Below, piece by piece: positions 16,644 to 27,200 of a stretch of 64,000 bases of DNA. The translations under genes were made by a program, and so were the position numbers. The notes under the pieces were generated by a model. That model was given only the letters and a program-made list of their open reading frames with translations. It was not told the origin of the DNA and did no database searches. Position 1 is the stretch's first letter. The number at the start of each line of letters is the position of its first letter. Source of the DNA: JASSUD01 sp031963005 (GTDB taxonomy: Bacteria > Pseudomonadota > Gammaproteobacteria > Burkholderiales > Burkholderiaceae); the NCBI GenBank assembly GCA_031963005.1, contig JASSUL010000002.1:62001-126000 (forward strand), written 5' to 3'.

Positions 16644-19508
16644 TTAAAGGGTTTTATGCTCTGTTACAGCTTGTCCATGGCAATGCTTATACTTTTTCCC
16701 ACTATTGCATGGGCATAGTGTATTTCGACCAATCCTAGGAGATGAGAGGGAATTATCCATAGGATAGGGGAGTCCTGAGGGTATAGAGGACTCCATTTGG
16801 GGTGCACTTCCGGTTTGCTCGCTATGAGCCATGTCCTCATCGGATAAGGGGGCATTAGCATGCAGGAATTGTAGATGGGTAGGAGTGAAAGTCGGGCTGA
16901 CCTCTGCATCGGGAAAATTTTGTCCCTGCTCGATATGCATTTGCAGCAGTGTCTGCGTCACTTCAAACGCAATGGCATCTAATAAACGTGCAAATAATTG
17001 GAAAGATTCGCGTTTGTATTCTTGTTTAGGATTTTTTTGTGCATATCCGCGTAAATGAATACCTTGACGCAAATGATCCAGTGCAAATAAATGTTCACGC
17101 CAATGCGCATCGAGCGTTTGCAAGAGTAATGCGCTTTCAAGGTGTGCAGTAGCGTCTTCTCCGAGGGGAGCAACTTTAGTTTGATAAGTCGTGTGTGCTG
17201 CGGTAAGGACCATATGCACAATAGCATCATCATTACGATGCGTTCCCAGTGCTTGGACTGCTTCTTGAAAAGAAGTTGAGGGTGTTTGGGATGCGTCGGC
17301 ATCAGCATCGCCGTGCTTGGCTTGCTGCCATAGACCCCATTCTTTGTCCAACACCTGCTCAAGCCCTGGTATATCCCATTGCTCTTCGATGCTATCCGGT
17401 GGGATATATTGGTGTACCACCTCGGTGAGTACGGCTTCACGCATATGGTGAATGGTATTGGAGACGTTTGACGCTTCTAACCATTCATTGCGTTGACGAT
17501 AAATGACCTGGCGCTGATCATTGGAAACATCATCGTATTCTAATAATTGCTTACGAATATCGAAATTGCGCGCTTCTACTTTGCGTTGTGCAGATTCGAT
17601 AGACCGTGTCACGATTCCTGCCTCAATGGCCTCTCCATCTGGCATTTTGAGGCGTTCCATGATGGCGCGTACGCGTGGACCTGCAAATATGCGTAGCAGC
17701 GCATCATCGAGGGATAAATAAAAGCGTGAAGAACCTGGATCACCTTGTCGTCCAGCGCGGCCTCGTAATTGGTTATCGATACGCCGTGATTCATGCCGTT
17801 CGGTTCCAATGATATGCAAGCCCCCTGCTGCTTTGACTTGGTCATGTAAAGATTGCCATTCGTCTTGCAATTGCGCAATCCGCAATGACTGCTCTTCGCT
17901 GGAAAGGGACGCATCGGCTTCGATAAACCCGGATTGTTTAGCGACATTGCCTCCTAATACGATATCGGTGCCGCGGCCTGCCATATTTGTGGCGATCGTA
18001 ATCATCCTAGGCCGACCCGCTTGCGCGATAATTTCTGCTTCGCGCGCGTGTTGCTTGGCATTGAGTACTTGATGGGGGAGTTGGGCCTGTTTGAGTAATT
18101 CCGAGACGAGCTCAGAATTTTCAATGGAGGTAGTACCTACCAGCACCGGTTGGCCACGTTCGTAGCATAGGCGGATATCCTTGATCACAGCGTCGTAGCG
18201 CTCGCGGCTGGTTTTATAGATTTGGTCTTGGTAGTCTGTACGCTGGCTTGAACGATTAGTAGGGATGACGACGGTTTCTAGGGCATAAATTTCCTGAAAC
18301 TCATACGCTTCTGTATCGGCAGTTCCGGTCATTCCCGATAACGTGGCGTACATCCTGAAATAGTTTTGGAAGGTGATCGATGCGAGTGTTTGGTTCTCAT
18401 TTTGAATGTGGACGCCTTCCTTGGCTTCAACGGCTTGATGTAGGCCATCAGACCAACGCCGTCCTGCCATTAAACGTCCAGTAAATTCATCGACGATGAC
18501 GACTTCGCCTTGCTGAACAACATACTGTTGATCTCGATGAAAAAGCGTATGCGCACGTAAAGCCGCATACACGTGGTGCATCAGCGTAATATTTTGCGGG
18601 GCATATAAGCTTTGACCTGCTGGGATAAAGTCCCATTCGGCAAGGAGCGTTTCTGCTTTTTCATGGCCTTGCTCGGTTAGGTAAACCTGGCGTGACTTTT
18701 CATCTAAAGTATAGTCACCAGGCACTTCTACGCCGCTGCCATCGGCTTTTTCTTCTCCAATTTGGCGCGTGAGTAGCGCAGGCAGTGCATTCATCCGCGC
18801 GTACCAGTCAGTATGATCTTCTGACTGTCCGGAAATAATTAAAGGGGTACGCGCTTCGTCAATCAAAATGGAGTCGACTTCGTCGACAATGGCGAAATTT
18901 AATGTACGTTGTACGCGACTGCTTGCTTCGTACACCATGTTATCGCGCAGATAATCGAAACCAAATTCATTATTGGTACCGTATGTGATATCTGCTGCAT
19001 AGGCTTCGCGCTTTTCTTCATGAGACATTTGCGACAAATTTAAGCCTACCGTGAGTCCTAAAAATTGATACAGGCGCCCCATCCACTCCGCGTCGCGCGT
19101 AGCAAGGTAATCATTCACGGTTACTACATGCACCCCTTGCCCTGATAAGGCATTCAGGTAGGCGGCAAGGGTTGCGACCAGGGTTTTACCCTCGCCGGTG
19201 CGCATTTCTGCAATTTTTCCTTCATGGAGCGCAATTCCGCCGATAAGCTGCGTATCAAAATGCCGCATCGACAGGATACGCACGCTGGCTTCGCGGCAGA
19301 CCGCAAAAGCTTCAGGCAGCAAAGCATTCAGTGATTCTCCGGCCGCTACACGTTCACGAAATTCCGTCGTTTTAGCGCGGATTTCCGTATCCGTGAGGGG
19401 CTGCATCGAAGCTTCAAGGGCATTGATTGCAGCAACTTGTTTCCGGTAGCGTGCAATTAAGCGCTGATTGCGGCTGCCAAAGATTTTTTGGAGAATAGTT
19501 GAGATCAT
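16644..19508 (-). CDS. secA: Preprotein translocase ATPase SecA
   Basis: SecA drives protein export through SecYEG. The 954-residue protein begins MISTILQKIFGSRNQRLI. It has Walker A MRTGEGKT near residue 105, the DEVDSILIDEARTPLIISG motif, the preprotein cross-linking domain, NBD2 motifs (VGTTSIENSELVS, TNMAGRGTDIVLGG, GRAGRQGDPG) and the helical scaffold region. The C-terminal zinc-binding tail RNTLCPCNSGKKYKHCHG is complete with its Cys/Cys/Cys/His ligands; this tail binds SecB, whose gene is just downstream. Length is slightly above the usual 900-930, the excess lying in a Ser/Pro-rich linker before the tail. Confidence 0.98.
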   Translation of the reverse strand: MISTILQKIFGSRNQRLIARYRKQVAAINALEASMQPLTDTEIRAKTTEFRERVAAGESLNALLPEAFAVCREASVRILSMRHFDTQLIGGIALHEGKIAEMRTGEGKTLVATLAAYLNALSGQGVHVVTVNDYLATRDAEWMGRLYQFLGLTVGLNLSQMSHEEKREAYAADITYGTNNEFGFDYLRDNMVYEASSRVQRTLNFAIVDEVDSILIDEARTPLIISGQSEDHTDWYARMNALPALLTRQIGEEKADGSGVEVPGDYTLDEKSRQVYLTEQGHEKAETLLAEWDFIPAGQSLYAPQNITLMHHVYAALRAHTLFHRDQQYVVQQGEVVIVDEFTGRLMAGRRWSDGLHQAVEAKEGVHIQNENQTLASITFQNYFRMYATLSGMTGTADTEAYEFQEIYALETVVIPTNRSSQRTDYQDQIYKTSRERYDAVIKDIRLCYERGQPVLVGTTSIENSELVSELLKQAQLPHQVLNAKQHAREAEIIAQAGRPRMITIATNMAGRGTDIVLGGNVAKQSGFIEADASLSSEEQSLRIAQLQDEWQSLHDQVKAAGGLHIIGTERHESRRIDNQLRGRAGRQGDPGSSRFYLSLDDALLRIFAGPRVRAIMERLKMPDGEAIEAGIVTRSIESAQRKVEARNFDIRKQLLEYDDVSNDQRQVIYRQRNEWLEASNVSNTIHHMREAVLTEVVHQYIPPDSIEEQWDIPGLEQVLDKEWGLWQQAKHGDADADASQTPSTSFQEAVQALGTHRNDDAIVHMVLTAAHTTYQTKVAPLGEDATAHLESALLLQTLDAHWREHLFALDHLRQGIHLRGYAQKNPKQEYKRESFQLFARLLDAIAFEVTQTLLQMHIEQGQNFPDAEVSPTFTPTHLQFLHANAPLSDEDMAHSEQTGSAPQMESSIPSGLPYPMDNSLSSPRIGRNTLCPCNSGKKYKHCHGQAVTEHKTL

Positions 19509-19737
19509 GAGAGTGAAAACTTGAAAAATGCTAGAAAGGCGAAAAGAGGCTATTAAACCAGAAAGACAGTCGAGAACTGTAAAAACTTTCCATTTCTATC
19601 AAGGATCATTTTAAAAAGCCTTCTTCCGCTGGGTAATTTTCAGAATGTGCTTATGCAAAGAGCGTCTTTCTGCGTTGCTGCACGTCAATAAAGTCTATTT
19701 TAGAAGAAAGGGCATGCATGCGCTAAGGACTCCATAG

Positions 19738-19773
19738 AAAAATGCCCGTGGTTTTATAGCCACGGGCATTTTT
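19738..19773. terminator. Bidirectional terminator after porin gene
   Basis: AAAAATGCCCGTGG and CCACGGGCATTTTT form a 14-bp perfect stem with an 8-base loop and A/T runs on both sides, 52 bases past the porin stop. It is a classical rho-independent terminator working in both directions. The spacer 19509-19824 contains no other gene. Confidence 0.93.
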
Positions 19774-19824
19774 ACTAACATAATAACAGCAAATTATAGT
19801 ACAAAAAATGTACTACACCGACTA

Positions 19825-21003
19825 TTAGAATGCGTGACGTACACCTACGCGGACAGCGCGCTGTCTGCTGGAATCAGAGGCTGCGAAGCCATAGATTTGA
19901 CCGGTAGCAGCGAGGCCGAGAGAGTCTGTGCCACTTACGTTTTGGCCAACTGCCAAGGCGTAAATGTCAGTACGTTTGGACAAAGCGTAGTCTAGACCCA
20001 GGTTGAGGGTTTTGCCACGTATACCCTTGTTGCCATTTACGCTATTACCTTTCGTGTAATTAGCGGCGACGATACCAGAGAGTACTGGAGAGAATTGGTA
20101 AGCTAAGCTAGCTTCGCCAATATGTAAAGTCGCTTTTGCAGCTGGATTTGTTACGGAGACATAGTCTTTGAACTGTACATTGCTGTAGTTACCACCAGCA
20201 GTGAACGGACCGAAAGAATAAGTAATACCTGCGGCAGCCACTTGCAGTGACGAAGCAGTCGTTCCGAAACCATCGATTTGGGAGTTGATATTTTGGAGAA
20301 GACCTTGTTGGGTATATCCAAAATAGGAGCTCGCAGGATTTTTAGCTTGCAAGTAAGCTGCGCCTAAAGCCAATGGGCCATTAGCAAAGCTTGCACCAGC
20401 AGACCAAACGCGGTTTTTAGAGAAGCTACCCGCTGTTCCGCCGAGGCTATACAAACCGCCGAAAGTCACGCCATCGTAATTTGCGCTGGTATATTTAACC
20501 GCGTTATCGATGCGATACGTACCATTCAAATTATTAACGTCACCGGTGTGTGCTGCAAAATCACCAGCACCGCGATTGCTTGCTGCTAAAGGACCAACAA
20601 AGTCGGTCAAGGAGTCGTATTGACGTCCAACAGTAACGGAACCAAAGTCACCAGCTAAACCAACGAATGCTTGACGACCAAACAATCGGTCATTTTGGTT
20701 GGAATACCCTGTGTTGACATCAAAGCCGCTTTCCAACGTGAAAATGGCTTTTAGGCCATTGCCCAAATCTTCAACACCGCGCAAACCCCAACGGCTGCCT
20801 TGCATAATGCCACTAGCTAATTCGTAAGCATGACCTGATGTGAAAACAGGTTTGCCGCCAGCATCTACACCAGCAAAACTTTTAGCGTTGGTAACGTAAT
20901 TTACACCTGTATCGAGCAAACCATACAGAGTAACGCTGCTTTCAGCTTGCGCTGCGCCAGCAAATGCGCCGAAGGCTGCGAGCGCGATAAGCGATTTTTT
21001 CAT
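19825..21003 (-). CDS. Gram-negative general porin (Burkholderia OmpC/OpcP type)
   Basis: An outer-membrane trimeric diffusion channel. The 392-residue precursor starts MKKSLIALAAFGAFAGAAQA, a clear signal peptide cleaved before ESSVTLYGLLDTGVNYV, the hallmark first strand of the Burkholderia porin_4 family. The conserved GSRWGLRGVEDLGNGLKA, LFGRQAFVGLAGDFG and GRQYD (loop-3 constriction region) are present. The protein ends in the terminal strand RAVRVGVRHAF with the C-terminal Phe needed for BAM recognition. GGAG precedes the ATG. It is monocistronic, ends at a strong terminator and is probably highly expressed. Substrate selectivity cannot be told from sequence. Confidence 0.95.
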   Translation of the reverse strand: MKKSLIALAAFGAFAGAAQAESSVTLYGLLDTGVNYVTNAKSFAGVDAGGKPVFTSGHAYELASGIMQGSRWGLRGVEDLGNGLKAIFTLESGFDVNTGYSNQNDRLFGRQAFVGLAGDFGSVTVGRQYDSLTDFVGPLAASNRGAGDFAAHTGDVNNLNGTYRIDNAVKYTSANYDGVTFGGLYSLGGTAGSFSKNRVWSAGASFANGPLALGAAYLQAKNPASSYFGYTQQGLLQNINSQIDGFGTTASSLQVAAAGITYSFGPFTAGGNYSNVQFKDYVSVTNPAAKATLHIGEASLAYQFSPVLSGIVAANYTKGNSVNGNKGIRGKTLNLGLDYALSKRTDIYALAVGQNVSGTDSLGLAATGQIYGFAASDSSRQRAVRVGVRHAF

Positions 21004-21489
21004 TCAAAGATCTCCAAAGAGGGGATTGAATTATGTAATTGAGAAACGATACTGCCAAAAGTAGTTCCATTGGAAATAAACATGCAAAGACAGCCCTACA
21101 ATCCACTGGGTGCCCGTTATGATTCATTCCGAGAACAGCAAGAAGCTGAGCGGCACTGTAGCAAAATTGATTCGTAGATCAAAGAGAAAATAGGTTTTTA
21201 GCGAATAGGATGGGTTTTTTGTCGTTTTTTCACAACAGTTTTTTCTTCTTTATCGCTTGAGACATTATGTGAATGCCTTTGCAGCAAAGCGCTGATAAGT
21301 GCTTAAGAGTGAATCAAAATGGAGAGTGGCCATTTTGGCGATATAAGCGTTGCTTATATTAACGAGATATTTTGTTAATCTGGATGTGATTGCTGCAAAG
21401 GTATCAAAGAGGAACGCCTTAAAAGGAATATTCAGGAATATTCAAGAATATTGCAGTATCTACACCGCTATTTTTAAGTGCAGGACATG
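21004..21489. other. Divergent promoter region porin / coq7
   Basis: 486 bases between the divergent porin and coq7 genes. No gene is seen. The region must hold both promoters. AT-rich stretches near 21350-21380 (TTATATTAACGAGATATTTT) are plausible for coq7, but I cannot fix a -35/-10 pair. Three short tandem copies of a unit like TATTCAGGAATATTCAAGAA occur at 21428-21450. Confidence 0.4.
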
Positions 21490-22197
21490 ATGATAGATGA
21501 CTGGATTAAGAAGTTTGATAAACGCTTGCGTATATTAGTAGGTGTAGTTTCTGTGGGCGCACGCCCTTTGCCAGAACGCCCCTCTCAAAACGATTCTCCT
21601 AGAGCGCTTCCGAATACGCTAGTCGCTCCATCGCAGCAGGAAGGCTCACTTGCTGTTGTGCAGGAAGATCAATCGCTACCCTGGTCTATAGAAGAAAAGC
21701 GGCATGCTGCGCGTTTAATGCGGGTAAATCATGTAGGCGAAATTTGCGCGCAAGCTTTGTACGAAGCACAAAAGCAGGCTACACGGTCTATGTCATTGCG
21801 TGTACTTTTTGAGCGAGCCGCGCTTGAGGAAGAAGATCATCTCAATTGGACTGCGCAAAGGCTCCAACAATTAGGCACGCGTCCCAGTCTTTTGAATCCT
21901 TTTTGGTATGGCGGTGCTTTTGCACTGGGATTGCTGGCGGGTTTATTCGGCGATCGCTTTAGCTTAGGGTTGATGGGGGAGACGGAGCGTCAAGTGGAGC
22001 AGCACCTTGCGGGACATCTTCAACAGTGGCCTTCTTATGACCATGTTTCATTAGCCTTATTAGAACGCATGCTCGCCGATGAAGTGGCGCATGGAAAAAA
22101 TGCAATGGATGCAGGCGGTATTGCTTTACCTGAGTTAATACGCTTTTTGATGCGTGTTGCGGCGCGTGTGATGACTAGCACCGCTTATTACCTTTGA
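21490..22197 (+). CDS. coq7: Demethoxyubiquinone hydroxylase Coq7
   Basis: Coq7 performs the last ring hydroxylation of ubiquinone synthesis with a carboxylate-bridged di-iron centre. I start at ATG 21490 (MIDDWIKKFDKRLR), four bases after AGGA; alternative starts are GTG 21478 and ATG 21487. The protein has 235 residues. Iron ligands are visible in NHVGEICAQALY, in ALEEEDHLNW (ExxH), and in the second half in GETERQVEQHL and MLADEVAHG (ExxH). A hydrophobic membrane-association helix lies around GGAFALGLLAGLFGDRF. The N-terminal 50-residue linker is Ser/Pro/Gln-rich, longer than in enterobacterial homologues but usual in Burkholderia. Confidence 0.95.
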   Translation: MIDDWIKKFDKRLRILVGVVSVGARPLPERPSQNDSPRALPNTLVAPSQQEGSLAVVQEDQSLPWSIEEKRHAARLMRVNHVGEICAQALYEAQKQATRSMSLRVLFERAALEEEDHLNWTAQRLQQLGTRPSLLNPFWYGGAFALGLLAGLFGDRFSLGLMGETERQVEQHLAGHLQQWPSYDHVSLALLERMLADEVAHGKNAMDAGGIALPELIRFLMRVAARVMTSTAYYL

Positions 22198-22233
22198 GGC
22201 TATAGCTTAAGGGAATGAAAAAACGACTTAAAA

Positions 22234-22281
22234 TAGTTGGAAAAAGCGGTAGTTGGAAAAAGCAGCAGTTGGAAAAAGCGG
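22234..22281. repeat. Three tandem 16-base repeats after coq7
   Basis: The unit YAGTTGGAAAAAGCRG occurs three times head to tail at 22234-22249, 22250-22265 and 22266-22281, with single-base differences. It starts 36 bases after the coq7 stop. It is a small variable-number tandem repeat of unknown role. Confidence 0.85.
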
Positions 22282-22459
22282 TTACGGTGCTTACATAGAA
22301 AAATAAACGACCAGGCTTAGGGAACCCTATTTAAATTACCCTTTTAAAAGCACGGGCTAGTGCTATCGCCTGGTAGGAGTAGCTTGCGTAGTGAGGCCAA
22401 CTCAACTCCAGGCTTATATTTTTTCATCAAGAGACATTCTAATCGACTGATGATGAGGG

Positions 22460-22813
22460 TTAGTGTGATGGCGTAGAGGGCTGTGCTATGCCATTTCTTT
22501 GTGGAGCCGGCGGAGTTATTGCATCCTTTGCGTTTCCGAAAACTAAGCCTTGGGCTTCTAAGCGGGTGATCGATTTTTGATTTAAACCCCTAACGCGTTC
22601 TGCCAAATCTTCTGCATCTCGATAAGGTCCATTTTTATCCCGTTCGCTAATGATCAATTTTGCCCGTGCGGCACCAATTCCTTTGATACTTTGTAGAACA
22701 CTTTCAGAGGCTGCATTAATTTCTACAGCAGCTTGTGCTGCTGGAATGGTAGTGAGTAGGGCCAGTAGAGCAAGTACATGTAGGCATACGATGGTTAGAC
22801 ACTTTTTAATCAC
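22460..22813 (-). CDS. ComEA-type helix-hairpin-helix DNA-binding protein
   Basis: A small secreted protein of the ComEA family, which bind DNA in the periplasm during uptake. I choose the GTG at 22813 (translated as Met), six bases after GGAG; an ATG lies at 22843. The result is a 117-residue protein with a signal peptide ending TTIPAAQA before AVEINAA. The helix-hairpin-helix domain follows: VEINAASESVLQSIKGIGAARAK with the GIG hairpin, and NGPYRDAEDLAERV. The tail is Pro/Gln-rich. In Burkholderia comEA lies near hldD/hldE; here those neighbours were displaced by the insert 23300-28380. Confidence 0.88.
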   Translation of the reverse strand: MIKKCLTIVCLHVLALLALLTTIPAAQAAVEINAASESVLQSIKGIGAARAKLIISERDKNGPYRDAEDLAERVRGLNQKSITRLEAQGLVFGNAKDAITPPAPQRNGIAQPSTPSH

Positions 22814-22843
22814 GACATTCTCCAGAGTAAATAAGGTTTTCAA

Positions 22844-23323
22844 AAGTATTTAAAACGAGGTGTTTCCTGGGTATGGGCAAAATCGAAGATGGATACTTAT
22901 CTCCTATAAGTGAAGATATGTTTACGACGCTAAGAGCCTGTGTGGTGTGTTGCTAAAGGAGCTTTGTTTTTTCAACATCCTATTTCGGGTATTTCCGTAA
23001 ATCGAGGACACACAGTGCATGGAAAATGCAGTGTAGTGACCTGTTTTGTGCTTGAGTAGTCGACCGATTGGCTAGGTTTTATAATTAGTAATGTTTTCTA
23101 GAGGGTTTTAAGTGGCTTGTGCGCATTGAGGGGAGGGGGTAGTTGTCTACTTCAGTTTAGGCTATGTCGATATCCATAAAAATACAATAAACACCTAAAT
23201 AGTTTATAAATTACCTGTTTTGCGCATAAAATATATTCTGGAGTTTTTCGTAGGATGCACTGATTGGATGTGCTTTCGTTGAGATTCGAAAGTGACCTTG
23301 CCTCGGTTTCACGTAAACCTGGG
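22844..23323. other. Intergenic, about 480 bases, no gene seen
   Basis: Between comEA and the ABC-transporter relic. Stops occur in all frames, and no tRNA, repeat family member or clear terminator was found. It probably contains decayed remains of the genes once between comEA and hldE. Confidence 0.45.
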
Positions 23324-23533
23324 GGTATTAGAAATCGACTCTCTGCCATTCAGCATGCTGATTTGATTTTAGTATTAAAAGAAGGCGTTATCGCTGAATC
23401 GGGTACCCATCAAAGCCTATTAGCTCAACAAGGTTACTATGCAGATCTTTGGCAGAAGCAAGACGGAGCGCTATTTGATCAAACCATGTCTGGGCACGCA
23501 TCCATTCCGAGCATTCAACCAGCATGGGTTTAG
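23324..23533 (+). pseudogene. 3' relic of an ABC transporter ATP-binding domain
   Basis: About 65 codons match the end of an exporter-type ATPase: RNRLSAIQHADLILVLKEG corresponds to the H-loop region (normally AHRLSTI..AD.I.VL), then VIAESGTHQSLLAQQGYYADLWQKQ. The H-loop His is replaced by Asn. Everything upstream (Walker A, signature, Walker B and membrane domain) is missing. The sequence before 23324 is not ABC-like, so this is a fragment of an MsbA- or toxin-exporter-like gene and not functional. Confidence 0.85.
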
Positions 23534-24224
23534 CTTTTTGCTTCATGAAACGATTTTGTTTTTAAGGAATCTCGGATCTAATCGTGAGTTGCCTTTGCTG
23601 CAGAAGTAAGATTCTGCTAAGATTTTGGATGGTTTCCCGACTTAATCTAGCAGGACACAATGAAACACCCCCTCTATTCAGCTTATGCCTGGCTTAGTTG
23701 CCCTGAGGCAGGGGCCTGCCATTCCATCTACTTTCATATCCCATTGTTTGCTGGGGAATTACGCTCCAGCATTGCGTATAAATTCCACTATACATACTGA
23801 TCTACTAAAAAATTGAAGGGCCTTTCCACCGTATCTTATGGCAGGAATCGTCGCTTATTGCTTATCTATCCCTAAACCCAGTTTATAGATCCTTGAAGAA
23901 GATCGCCTCCAGTAAAAGGCGTCCTTAAGCAAAACTCACGTTATTTAGCTTATCTCAGGCCAGTGCCAACGTACTCAGTTAATTCGTCAGTCTTTCCGAT
24001 TTTTCGTCTTTTATCACTATATGATAATTAATATCAGATATTTATAGGACGTATGATCAATTTTGTAACAATAAAAAAATCACTGAAAAATTGGAAGTAA
24101 GGACTATAAGTAGAGATCGTATTTTATGACTAAATTCAAGAATTTTTGAAAACTTCAGAAAAACCCATTTTTTTATTTTCCAAAATGGTTCGGCTTTAAT
24201 TTTTGCTTTGCAGGATAAAATACT
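23534..24224. other. Spacer of 690 bases with one small frame
   Basis: The spacer between the ABC relic and the F-box-like gene. GC content falls from core-like to very AT-rich toward 24050-24220. It contains only the small frame at 23660-23800. No IS ends, tRNA or family repeat were recognised. The AGGA ribosome-binding site of the following gene lies at 24210-24215. Confidence 0.45.
23660..23800 (+). CDS. Possible 46-residue small protein
   Basis: The ATG at 23660 follows AGGA by five bases and opens 46 codons (MKHPLYSAYAWLSCPEAGAC and on) rich in aromatic residues with three Cys/His clusters. No family is recognised. The good ribosome-binding site is the main argument for it. It could also be a chance frame or a relic in a decaying spacer. 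Confidence 0.25.
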   Translation: MKHPLYSAYAWLSCPEAGACHSIYFHIPLFAGELRSSIAYKFHYTY

Positions 24225-27200
24225 ATGACCAAAATTTCCAATTACTTGCATCCCTCTTTTCCAACTTCTGCGCCAACAGAAGTTAGTAAAGAAAATCGCA
24301 TACTAACATTGCCCCCTGAGATTACAGAACGGTTTGTTGCAAAACTAGATAAACAATCTTCAAATAATTTTGCTTTCGCTGTTTCGGGCATCCCTATCAA
24401 AAATCTAAAATCAAAAAAAATTGATAATTTAAAATTAATGATTTTTCTTATTAATAAAAGAGCCATTATTCCAGAATTATTTTATGAAGCTCTCTGTGAT
24501 TTGGTAAAAAATAATATCGAAAATCTGAAACTCGTACTGGAAGCTTATTCTAAACATCCTTTAAAAGAAAATAAATTAATACTAAATATTAATTTTATTC
24601 AACTACTCAATTGTGCCACAAAAGAAAAAGACGAAAAAGCAATTCAGAAGAAAGTAGAAGAATTTAATGCACTATTAAACAGTGAAAAAATTAAAACTCT
24701 ACAAAGTGACCATAGCTCGCAACGGGTACTTTCAAAAGAAAGTATAGCATTAATCAAAATAGCATTCGGAAATTTCAAAAAAATACAAAAAGATTTACAG
24801 AAAGATATTTTAAAATTAATGATTAACGTAGTAGGCCATACTGAAGAAAAAAAATCCCCGCCATTGAATGCTACATTCATGCAATCAATAATGCATACGC
24901 TGCATGAAAACTATCGCATTAACTTTATAACTAAATTTATACAAACCAATCCGGATTTATTAGAAGAATATTCCAGTAATTTAGAAGCCCTTAAAGAGTT
25001 AATTGATAGTCTGAAACTTTTGCCAGATAATGATTTGGAGCAGGGGTTTGATTATGTCATGCAGTACCTAGCTTTGAGTATGCAACGGAATCCAAATAAA
25101 TGGATTTCTGAGTACATAAAATATGAAGTTCCGCACTACCACCACCTAGAATGTAAGATATCAATTTTTGAAATGCTTATGGAAAAAATCACAGAATTTC
25201 CAGAAAGCAAACACGGAGCCCTCTTTATAAGTCTCATTCCGGTGCTTACCCGCACTCTTTCTGTAAGGGAACGCGCTTTTGATGAGGAGTTCAAAGCCAA
25301 TAAAGCTCGCTCCCTTTTAGAGAAAATAGAACTTTCTCTCCTTAGTAAAAAGGCATTGCCTATTATGCCAATGCCATCAAATTTTTCTGTAAAAGTTTTA
25401 GTCGACAAGTCGGAGGTAGAAGAAGAATTTTTAGGAAAAACTTTTTATCCTTCGATTAATGCCTGGGATTTAAAAAAATTAGCTTCCTATTTTTTAGTTT
25501 TTGATGATAAAGTAGGAAGTAACCAATTGCTACGCATTCTAAATTTTCTTACAGAAAACATGTCTAGGGTTAATGATAAGGATATAGGAAATTTTTTAAT
25601 AATTTATTTACGTTTAATGCCTGCAGTAGAAACATCTTCTGCAAAGGATAATTACCTTAAAGTGCTCAAAGATAATTTCCATAGAATTTCTGATGACCAT
25701 ATCACTGCGGTACTGGTTCAACTTGCAAAGAGTATAAAATATTTAAAAACAGAAGACGATCTTTGGGGAAGCTTTTTAAATTTAACGGATCACTTAGTAG
25801 GTCATACTGAAGAAAAAATTTCCCCGCCATTGAATGCTACACCCATGCAATCCATAATCAATTCGCTGGATAAAAAATATCGTATTAGCTTTATAACTGA
25901 ATTTATAAAAACCGAGCCGGATTTATTAGAAGAATATTCCAGTAATTTAGGAGCCCTTAAAGAGTTAATTGATAGCCTGAAGTTTTTGCCAGATAATGAT
26001 TTGGAATGGGGGTTTGATTATGTCATGCAGTATCTAGTTTTGAGTATGGGACAGAATTCAAATAAATGGATTTCTGAGTACATAAAATATGAAGGTAAGT
26101 CTTACCCGGCGGTATGTAAGATAGCAATCTTAAGAACGCTGATGGAAAAAATCACAGAATTTCCAGAAAGCAAACACGGAGCCCTCTTTATAAGTCTCAT
26201 TCCGGTGCTTACCCGCACTCTTTCTGCAAGGGAAGGCGCTTTTAATGAGGAGTTCAAAGCCAATGAAGCTCGCTCCCTTTTAGAGAAAATAGAATTTTCT
26301 CTCCTTAGTAAAAAGGCATTGCCTATTATGCCAATGCCATCAAATTTTTCTGTAAAAGTTTTAGTCGACAAGTCGGAGGTAGAAGAAGAATTTTTAGGAA
26401 AAACTTTTTATCCTTTGATTAATGCCTGGGATTTAAAAGAATTAGCTTCCTATTTTTTAGGTTTTGATGATAAAGTAGGAAGTAACCAATTGCTACGCAT
26501 TCTAAATTTTCTTACAGAAAATATGTCTAGAGTCAATGATAAGGATATAGGCGATTTTTTAAAAAATTATTTACGTTTAATGCCTGCATTAGAAGCAGAG
26601 CTTACATTAGAAGCAGATTCTGCAAAAGATACTTTTTTTAAAGTGCTCGAAGACAATTTCCCTAGAATTTCTGATGACCATATCGCTGAGGTGCTGCGTC
26701 AATTTGCAATAAGTATAGGAAAATTAGAAACGGAAACTATGCAACAAGCTTCTGTTGATTTATTTAAAGAAAAAATACCTAAAAACCTTAATAGCCCTAT
26801 CGTTACAGTACTAGCTCAATTTGCAAATAGTATAAAGAAATTAAAAACACAAGCTATGCGGCAAGCTTCTCTTGATTTACTTAGTGAAAAAATGCGCGAT
26901 ATTTCTGCAGGATATGCAGAAGAAACCATGCAAATTTCTAATACCCAAGACAACCTCGTAAGAATTTTAGAGGAATTTATAAATTACCGTTTAGATTTTA
27001 AGGATAAAAAATACGACACTAGTATTATAGATTTTCTTGAAAAAACTATTGCTCATATTAAATCGAAAGACAGTGCAAAAAATAAACCTTTATCTGCATG
27101 GGAGACTCTTTCAGAAATTAGCAAGAAAACAAAAGAATTAAGCGAAGAGCTCAGAAACCCATTGATTAAATTAATACAAATATATGTTAAAAATCCTAAA

